A DNA stretch of 64,000 nt from Rariglobus sp041662485 (GTDB lineage Bacteria > Verrucomicrobiota > Verrucomicrobiia > Opitutales > Opitutaceae), in contig JBAZSJ010000007.1 of NCBI GenBank assembly GCA_041662485.1, positions 1 to 64,000 of the forward strand. Direction: 5' to 3'. Below the pieces are notes generated by a model, which had not been told where the DNA came from, ran no database searches, and saw nothing but the letters and a program-made list of their open reading frames with translations. The translations under genes were made by a program, and so were the position numbers. This document shows, in pieces, positions 59,358 through 64,000 of the stretch (its first letter is position 1; each line of letters opens with the position of its first letter).

Positions 59358-62267
59358 ATGTCATCCCACGCCCGACCGCGCAAAGGCTTCGCCCTGCTCA
59401 TCACCATCACGCTGCTCGCGTTTCTGGTGCTGCTTCTGGTGTCGCTCGCTTCGTTGATGCGCGTGGAAACCCAGGTCGCCTCCAACGGCCAGAGGCTGGC
59501 CGGCGCCCGCGCCCACGCTTTGCTGGCTCTGAATCTCGCGCTCGGCCAGCTCCAGAAATACGCCGGTCCCGACAAGGCGGTCAGCGCGCGCGCCGACATC
59601 ACCACTGCGGGTGCGCTCCCCCAGCCTTATCTCACCGGCATCTGGAAAACTACCAACGCCACCTCCATCCCCGATGTCTGGCTGGTCAGCGGCAACGAGA
59701 ATTCCCCCGTCGCCAAGACCCCGGCCAACGTCCTCGATCCCGCCACCGGCACCGAGCCCGTGGTCGACGGCACTTCCGGCTATGTCTTTCTCGTCGGCTC
59801 CAATTCCGTCTCCGCCAACGCCCGGCGCGTGCGACTCGACAAGCAGGCCATCACCGCACCGGCAGGCTCGGTTCCCGGGCTGACCGCCTCCGCCATCGTC
59901 GGCAACTACGCCTGGTGGGTCGGCGACGAGGGCATCAAGGCCAGCGCCACCCTCGTCAACCCGCTGCTCGCGACCAATCCCATCGCCTACGACAACGCCA
60001 CCGGCAGCACCGTCGGCGGCGTCGTTCAGGGCGACAACTGGAGCGCCGAGCCCCTCAAACGCGCCCGCCTCGACCAGATGCAGCTCGCCCGCCCTCGGCT
60101 GGAGCACCTGTTCACCACGTTCAACCCCGACAGCGACGGCCTCACCGGACTGCCCAAAGTCAAAAACCAGTCGCAGCTGATGCTGATGACCAACTCGCCC
60201 ACCGCGGCCCAGTTGAAGGCCCAGTTCTACGGCCTCACTCCGCTCAGCCGCGCCGTGCTCGCAGACGTGACCAACGGCCGCCTCAAAAAGGACCTCTCCG
60301 ACACCACCGCTTCGCCCGACCCCGCCATCCTCAAGTTCCAGCAAACCCGGCTTTCCGCTGCGGGCGCGCCCTCGGGAGTCTACGACGCCTACTACACCCC
60401 GGTCGCCGCGTCAGTCCCCACCGCCAATACCTATCCCGCCTTTTCCATCGGTCCGGTGCTCACGGAGGTCGGCGTGCGGCTTAATTTCTATCTGAACAGC
60501 ACCGACAACACGGTCCACTACGCCTACGTGATCGACGCCGAGTTGTGGAACCCCTACGCCGCCCATCTGCGCCTCTCCGCCTCCACCCCGCTGACCGTGG
60601 AGATCAGCGGCCTGCCTGCCTTCACGGTCAGAACAACCAAAGCGGATGGAACCCCCGCCGCTACCAACACCACTTTCACACTCCCAACCCTCACGGCCAC
60701 GTTCGATCCCGCCTCCACCGCCGACCCGGCGAATCCCTGGAAAGAAGGTCGCATACGCGTGTTCCGCGGGACGGGCACTCTGGAACAAGTCGGGCCCGCC
60801 ACCACCCCACCCGCCACCGTGGCCATCTTCGACGCCGTCCTGCCAGGCGCGCCGGCCGACCCCGCCGCCGCCACCGTCACCGCGACCTATCCCGCGACCA
60901 CCTCGTTCAACGCCGTGCTCAAGGTCAACGGCGCCGTGCTCGCCACCTACGAGCCCCATCTGCTCGCGGGACCGCCCCTCCAATATAACGCGGGCACCTC
61001 CACCAACTCCGGCGGCCCTTCCCCGGGCCCGTCCGGCTGGATCGTCGGCTACGGCTACGAGTTCGCCGACTCCATGACCTCCTTCACCGGCGATACCCCT
61101 ATCACCGGCCTTGTCGCGGTCGATCCGCGCCTGCCGTCCATGAAATGCGCCTTTTACAACAACGGCTCCGCCCCATGGAACGCCGGCAACCCGAAAAACA
61201 GCACGAGCGGCATCGGAACTTTCAATACGTTTAGCACCGGCGGTTTCTACGTGCACTACGACCTGCCCCGACAGGAGATCACTTCCCTCGCCATGCTCAC
61301 CCAAGTGATCGGCTCAATATCCTACTCCATCGGCAACACCTGGGGCGGGACCGCTAACACGGTCTTCGACCAATACCACGTGTCCACCGTTCCGCGCTAT
61401 TCTACGATGTGGACGCCCGAAAGCGGCCTCCCGCTGCCCAACCGCTACGCGACGGTCTACCACCCGGAGAACACCCCTGCCATCCCGCTCGCCGACCTCC
61501 GCTCCTCCGCCAATTCCGCCCGTTATCTGCTGGAATCGGGCGCCTTCAACATCAACTCCACCTCGGTCGAAGCCTGGAGCGCCGTCCTCGGCTCCAAGTT
61601 CACCGCCTGGAAATATTCGGCCAACACCGCCGCGGGCATCGGCATGGAAAACGTGTTTTTCCGGCTGCCCCACGGAGCGCAGCAGTTGTCTCGGCCCCCG
61701 CTGATAAATGGCGGCGTCAGCGGCCTCACCGCGCGAAATCAATCGCCGAGCAACACCGGCGGACGCCAGCTCACTCCCCAGGAGGTGACCGACCTCGCGA
61801 CGCACATCGTCGCCCAGATCCGCGCGCATGGCCGCCCCTACGTCTCCCTCGCGGATTTCGTCAACGACGGTGCGATCACCCGCGCCATCGCCACCATTGG
61901 CGCCAACGACCCCGCCACCGGCACAAACACCGAAATCAATTCCCTGGTCCCCGGCATATTCACTGCCGGCAGAAGATACACCCCGGGCGCCCTCATGCAG
62001 TCCGATGTAATCGGCGCGATCTCCCCGTTCATGACCGCGCGCTCCGACACCTTCGTTATCCGCGCCTACGGAGACGCGCAAAACCCCGTCACCGGCGTGG
62101 TCGAGGGTCGCGCCTGGTGCGAAGCACTCGTGCAACGCCTCCCCGATCTCGCCGAAAACGCCTCCGCGCCCATCGCCGACGTCATCGCCCCGAGCCCCAC
62201 CACCTACCCCTTGGGCCGCAAGTTTAAAATCATCTCCTTCCGATGGCTCTCTCCTTCCGACATCTGA
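59358..62267 (+). CDS. Verru_Chthon cassette protein A-like pseudopilin-type protein
   Basis: A 969-aa protein. GFALLITITLLAFLVLLLVS near residues 10-29 is a prepilin-like methylation/membrane segment. A following ALLALNLALGQLQKYAGPDK stretch is typical of the large verrucomicrobial family known as Verru_Chthon cassette protein A. Middle regions have YAYVIDAELWNPYAAHLRLS, and later ESGAFNINSTSVEAWSAVLG and VSLADFVNDGAITRAIATIG. These resemble GspK-like general secretion minor pseudopilins in architecture. Normally such genes occur with cassette partners B, C and D; here only this one is recognised, next to the unrelated pseudopilin at 48692. Its role in secretion or surface assembly is inference. 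Confidence 0.68.
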   Translation: MSSHARPRKGFALLITITLLAFLVLLLVSLASLMRVETQVASNGQRLAGARAHALLALNLALGQLQKYAGPDKAVSARADITTAGALPQPYLTGIWKTTNATSIPDVWLVSGNENSPVAKTPANVLDPATGTEPVVDGTSGYVFLVGSNSVSANARRVRLDKQAITAPAGSVPGLTASAIVGNYAWWVGDEGIKASATLVNPLLATNPIAYDNATGSTVGGVVQGDNWSAEPLKRARLDQMQLARPRLEHLFTTFNPDSDGLTGLPKVKNQSQLMLMTNSPTAAQLKAQFYGLTPLSRAVLADVTNGRLKKDLSDTTASPDPAILKFQQTRLSAAGAPSGVYDAYYTPVAASVPTANTYPAFSIGPVLTEVGVRLNFYLNSTDNTVHYAYVIDAELWNPYAAHLRLSASTPLTVEISGLPAFTVRTTKADGTPAATNTTFTLPTLTATFDPASTADPANPWKEGRIRVFRGTGTLEQVGPATTPPATVAIFDAVLPGAPADPAAATVTATYPATTSFNAVLKVNGAVLATYEPHLLAGPPLQYNAGTSTNSGGPSPGPSGWIVGYGYEFADSMTSFTGDTPITGLVAVDPRLPSMKCAFYNNGSAPWNAGNPKNSTSGIGTFNTFSTGGFYVHYDLPRQEITSLAMLTQVIGSISYSIGNTWGGTANTVFDQYHVSTVPRYSTMWTPESGLPLPNRYATVYHPENTPAIPLADLRSSANSARYLLESGAFNINSTSVEAWSAVLGSKFTAWKYSANTAAGIGMENVFFRLPHGAQQLSRPPLINGGVSGLTARNQSPSNTGGRQLTPQEVTDLATHIVAQIRAHGRPYVSLADFVNDGAITRAIATIGANDPATGTNTEINSLVPGIFTAGRRYTPGALMQSDVIGAISPFMTARSDTFVIRAYGDAQNPVTGVVEGRAWCEALVQRLPDLAENASAPIADVIAPSPTTYPLGRKFKIISFRWLSPSDI

Positions 62268-62986
62268 TCCTCCTCGCCTTCGGACTCATCACGCTCTGTC
62301 AGGCACCCCTGCCCGCCCAGACTTCCGCCGCCCCGACCAAAGACGGCCTGGCGTTCACCGTGTATGCGCCGAACGAGTCGTCGATCTGGGACCAACTCTA
62401 TTATCTGCAAGGCGCCAAGCCCCCCGTGAAGTTGGCTTTCTTCTCCAACGGCCGCTCCGCGCCCATCAAACTCTCCGGCGCCCCCAAGCCCCTCGTCTTC
62501 GGCGTGGAGCGCGTCGATCCCGACACGCAGCAGAAAACCTACGTCCCCGTTGTCGAGGTGGCCTGGCCCGAATCGACCGCCAAGGCGCTCGTCCTCTTCA
62601 CGGCTTCCGATGGAGCCAGTCCGCAGGTGCAGGCCGTCGCCGTCAATGACGGCCCCAAGGGTTTCCCCCTGCGAAGCGCGCGTCTTTTCAACGCCACCGG
62701 CGTTCCCCTGCTCGGCAAGGTGGCGGCGTTCCAGGGCGCGGTGCCGCCCGGCATTTCGCCCGCTTATCCCTACGAGGTGAAGTCGGAGGATCCCACCAAG
62801 ATCAGCACCGTCCCGTTCGCCATCGCGATCCAAAATCCCGAGGCGGGCGCACGGTTGCTCTACGACGGTTCCGGCGACGCCTGGCCGTTTGCCCGCTCGC
62901 TGATCGTCATCCTCCCCCCCAGGCCGGGGTCAAAAGACCTCGAACTCCGCATCCTCGTGGACTCTCCGCCTCCGTCCAAGGAGTGA
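62243..62986 (+). CDS. Secreted hypothetical protein
   Basis: A 247-aa protein with a signal peptide (LILLAFGLITLCQAPLPAQT). It consists of predicted beta strands (GLAFTVYAPNESSIWDQLYY, PVKLAFFSNGRSAPIKLSG, FAIAIQNPEAGARLLYDGSG) and has no motif I recognise. The gene overlaps the end of the Verru_Chthon protein gene by 25 bases in another frame, so the two are translationally coupled and probably work together. A partner role in the Verru_Chthon system is plausible but unproven. Confidence 0.65.
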   Translation: MALSFRHLILLAFGLITLCQAPLPAQTSAAPTKDGLAFTVYAPNESSIWDQLYYLQGAKPPVKLAFFSNGRSAPIKLSGAPKPLVFGVERVDPDTQQKTYVPVVEVAWPESTAKALVLFTASDGASPQVQAVAVNDGPKGFPLRSARLFNATGVPLLGKVAAFQGAVPPGISPAYPYEVKSEDPTKISTVPFAIAIQNPEAGARLLYDGSGDAWPFARSLIVILPPRPGSKDLELRILVDSPPPSKE

Positions 62987-63059
62987 CCCGACACCCCACC
63001 TGTTTGACCTGATTTCCCTCATACCACCCGACATCTCCGCCAATTAATTTGAACCGACC

Positions 63060-63511
63060 ATGCATCCTTATTCATCCGTAATCTCCTGTATTCTCACAGC
63101 CGCCGTTTCTCCTTTGTTGCTCGGTGCGGTGCTGCATGCCGCACCGCCCGTCAGAATAATGCAACTGGACGATTCGCTTACAGCCCAGTCCGACGCCCGA
63201 AAATTTCTCCACGAAAAACTCACCGCCGACGGCTACTCCTTCGAATGTGTCGGTTAAATCCTCGCTTCCTCCGTCCTCAAAATCGCTTTGAAAGACGACT
63301 ATGCCGGTCCGCTCAATCGCGCCCTGCCCGGCATCGTAAAACAACAGCAGGCCACCAGCCGCAGCGTCTACTTCGTGGACCTGCCGACCTGATCAAAGGC
63401 GAACGCCCTTACAACAAACCGGGCAGTGACTGCGTGGATGGCACGCACCTCAACCCCGGCGGCAGCAAGAAACTCGCCGAAGGCTGGTATGCGCACCTGA
63501 CACCATTTTAA
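63060..63511 (+). pseudogene. Decayed SGNH/GDSL-type hydrolase
   Basis: The first part (63060-63257) has a signal peptide-like start and VRIMQLDDSLTA, matching the GDS(L) block of SGNH hydrolases except that Gly is Asp. It then stops at TAA after HEKLTADGYSFECVG. A later part in another frame (to 63511) gives DGTHLNPGGSKKLAEGWYAH, which matches the DxxH block near the SGNH C-terminus. The middle is largely missing, with stops and frame changes. It is a former esterase gene of the carbohydrate cluster. Confidence 0.72.
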
Positions 63512-63546
63512 ACCTCCTCGAAAACCCTGCTAGGCAAACCGAACAA

Positions 63547-63582
63547 ATGAACCCGCTCAAAACCACCTTCATCGGCGGCTAG
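63547..63582 (+). pseudogene. Stub of a further gene
   Basis: ATG 63547 reads MNPLKTTFIGG and stops at TAG 63580-63582. The start resembles Gfo/Idh/MocA oxidoreductases (a TFIGGG-type start), but 11 codons cannot prove it. Together with the decayed SGNH gene it marks 63000-63630 as a degrading stretch. Confidence 0.35.
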
Positions 63583-63635
63583 TTCGATTGAGCAATCCCG
63601 TGGCGAAGCCTTGTGCAGTCAAAACACTCCTATCT

Positions 63636-64000
63636 ATGCGATTTCATCTTATTGGCAATTCACACCTCGACCCTGTTTGGCTCTGGGATTGGCGCGAGGG
63701 ACTCAACGAAGGTATCGTCACCTGCCGCACCATTCTTCGCCTGATGGAGGAGTTTCAGGAACTCACCTATATTCGCGGTGAAAGCTCCATCTACCGGCAC
63801 ATCCAGGAACATGATCGACCCACCTTCAATCGCATCCGTGAGCTGATCGACAGTGGTCGCTGGGATGTCGTAGGCGGCACCCTTTGCCAACCCGATACCA
63901 ATCTCCCGGCCACTGAAGTGTTGAACCGTCATTTCACTTCCGGGCTCAACTACATGCAACGCGAGCTGGGCGTCCGTCCACGCGTAGCTTGGGCAGCGGA
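63636..64000 (+). CDS. Alpha-mannosidase, GH38 N-terminal part (partial, runs off the window)
   Basis: The first ~121 residues of a GH38 enzyme. FHLIGNSHLDPVWLWDWREG (residues 3-22) carries the family His-x-Asp metal-binding pair. EELTYIRGESSIYRHIQEH-like sequence (LTYIRGESSIYRHI) and GRWDVVGGTLCQPDTNLPAT follow as expected. GH38 mannosidases are zinc-dependent retaining enzymes of about 1000 residues. The nucleophile Asp lies beyond the window. It fits a glycan-degrading cluster that also contains GH110-like and SGNH genes. ATG 63636 is the only sensible start. Confidence 0.88.
   Translation, partial: MRFHLIGNSHLDPVWLWDWREGLNEGIVTCRTILRLMEEFQELTYIRGESSIYRHIQEHDRPTFNRIRELIDSGRWDVVGGTLCQPDTNLPATEVLNRHFTSGLNYMQRELGVRPRVAWAA

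Overview
The window looks like chromosomal DNA of a GC-rich verrucomicrobium, most likely of the Opitutaceae. The pointers are a Planctomycetes-Verrucomicrobia (PV) type bacterial microcompartment (BMC) locus, the DapL lysine pathway enzyme, a DUF5069 protein, a PEP-CTERM exoprotein, a Verru_Chthon cassette A-like protein, LacI/pseudopilin/beta-helix carbohydrate clusters, and many GTAG-bracketed palindromic (REP/BIME) repeats. All identifications come from reading the sequence; no database search was run.

Layout. 1-14 kb is an accessory, repeat-rich stretch: the tail of an IS110 transposase, an alpha-L-rhamnosidase (GH78), three antitoxin/ParE toxin modules that share a 45-bp leader, a secreted HEAT-like protein, an SDR oxidoreductase, a PPK2 polyphosphate kinase, a predicted Mrr-nuclease/nSTAND3 NTPase defence protein, and a frameshifted polyvalent-type kinase. 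14-17.4 kb carries a bifunctional rhamnulose-phosphate aldolase/lactaldehyde dehydrogenase and a second class II aldolase. 17.5-21.2 kb is a hexosaminidase/oxidoreductase operon divergent from an AraC regulator. 21.5-29 kb is the BMC operon on the minus strand: pduL, BMC-H, BMC-H, ackA, BMC-H, BMC-P, CoA-acylating aldehyde dehydrogenase, BMC-P, BMC-P, class II aldolase, lactate dehydrogenase. 29-33 kb holds housekeeping genes (nadB, panC, dapL). 33-36 kb is a repeat-bounded scar with a 5'-truncated leucine-rich-repeat gene and an orphan antitoxin. 35.8-39.7 kb is an Mla-type lipid transport operon, followed by a HAD phosphatase. 40.4-41.6 kb holds an ORF-less group IIC intron and repeats. 41.6-47.5 kb has a large hybrid sensor kinase and a DUF255 protein. 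47.6-64 kb is a carbohydrate cluster: LacI regulator, pseudopilin, three beta-helix proteins, two related exoproteins, a Gfo/Idh/MocA oxidoreductase, a Verru_Chthon protein, decayed gene fragments, and the start of a GH38 alpha-mannosidase.

How it works together. The GH78 enzyme could free L-rhamnose. Deoxysugar 1-phosphates would be cut by class II aldolases to dihydroxyacetone phosphate and L-lactaldehyde. The lactaldehyde would be handled inside the BMC (aldehyde to acyl-CoA to acyl-phosphate to acid plus ATP, through the dehydrogenase, PduL and AckA). A 16-bp motif (TAGATTYTGGTAGATT) lies upstream of both the BMC operon and the free-standing aldolase, which suggests one regulator for both.

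The most unusual items are that shared operator, the ORF-less group IIC intron sitting directly behind a dispersed palindrome, the toxin-antitoxin units with a common leader, the several REP/BIME families (one resembling a Pseudomonas REP), and the candidate defence genes at 10.8-14 kb.
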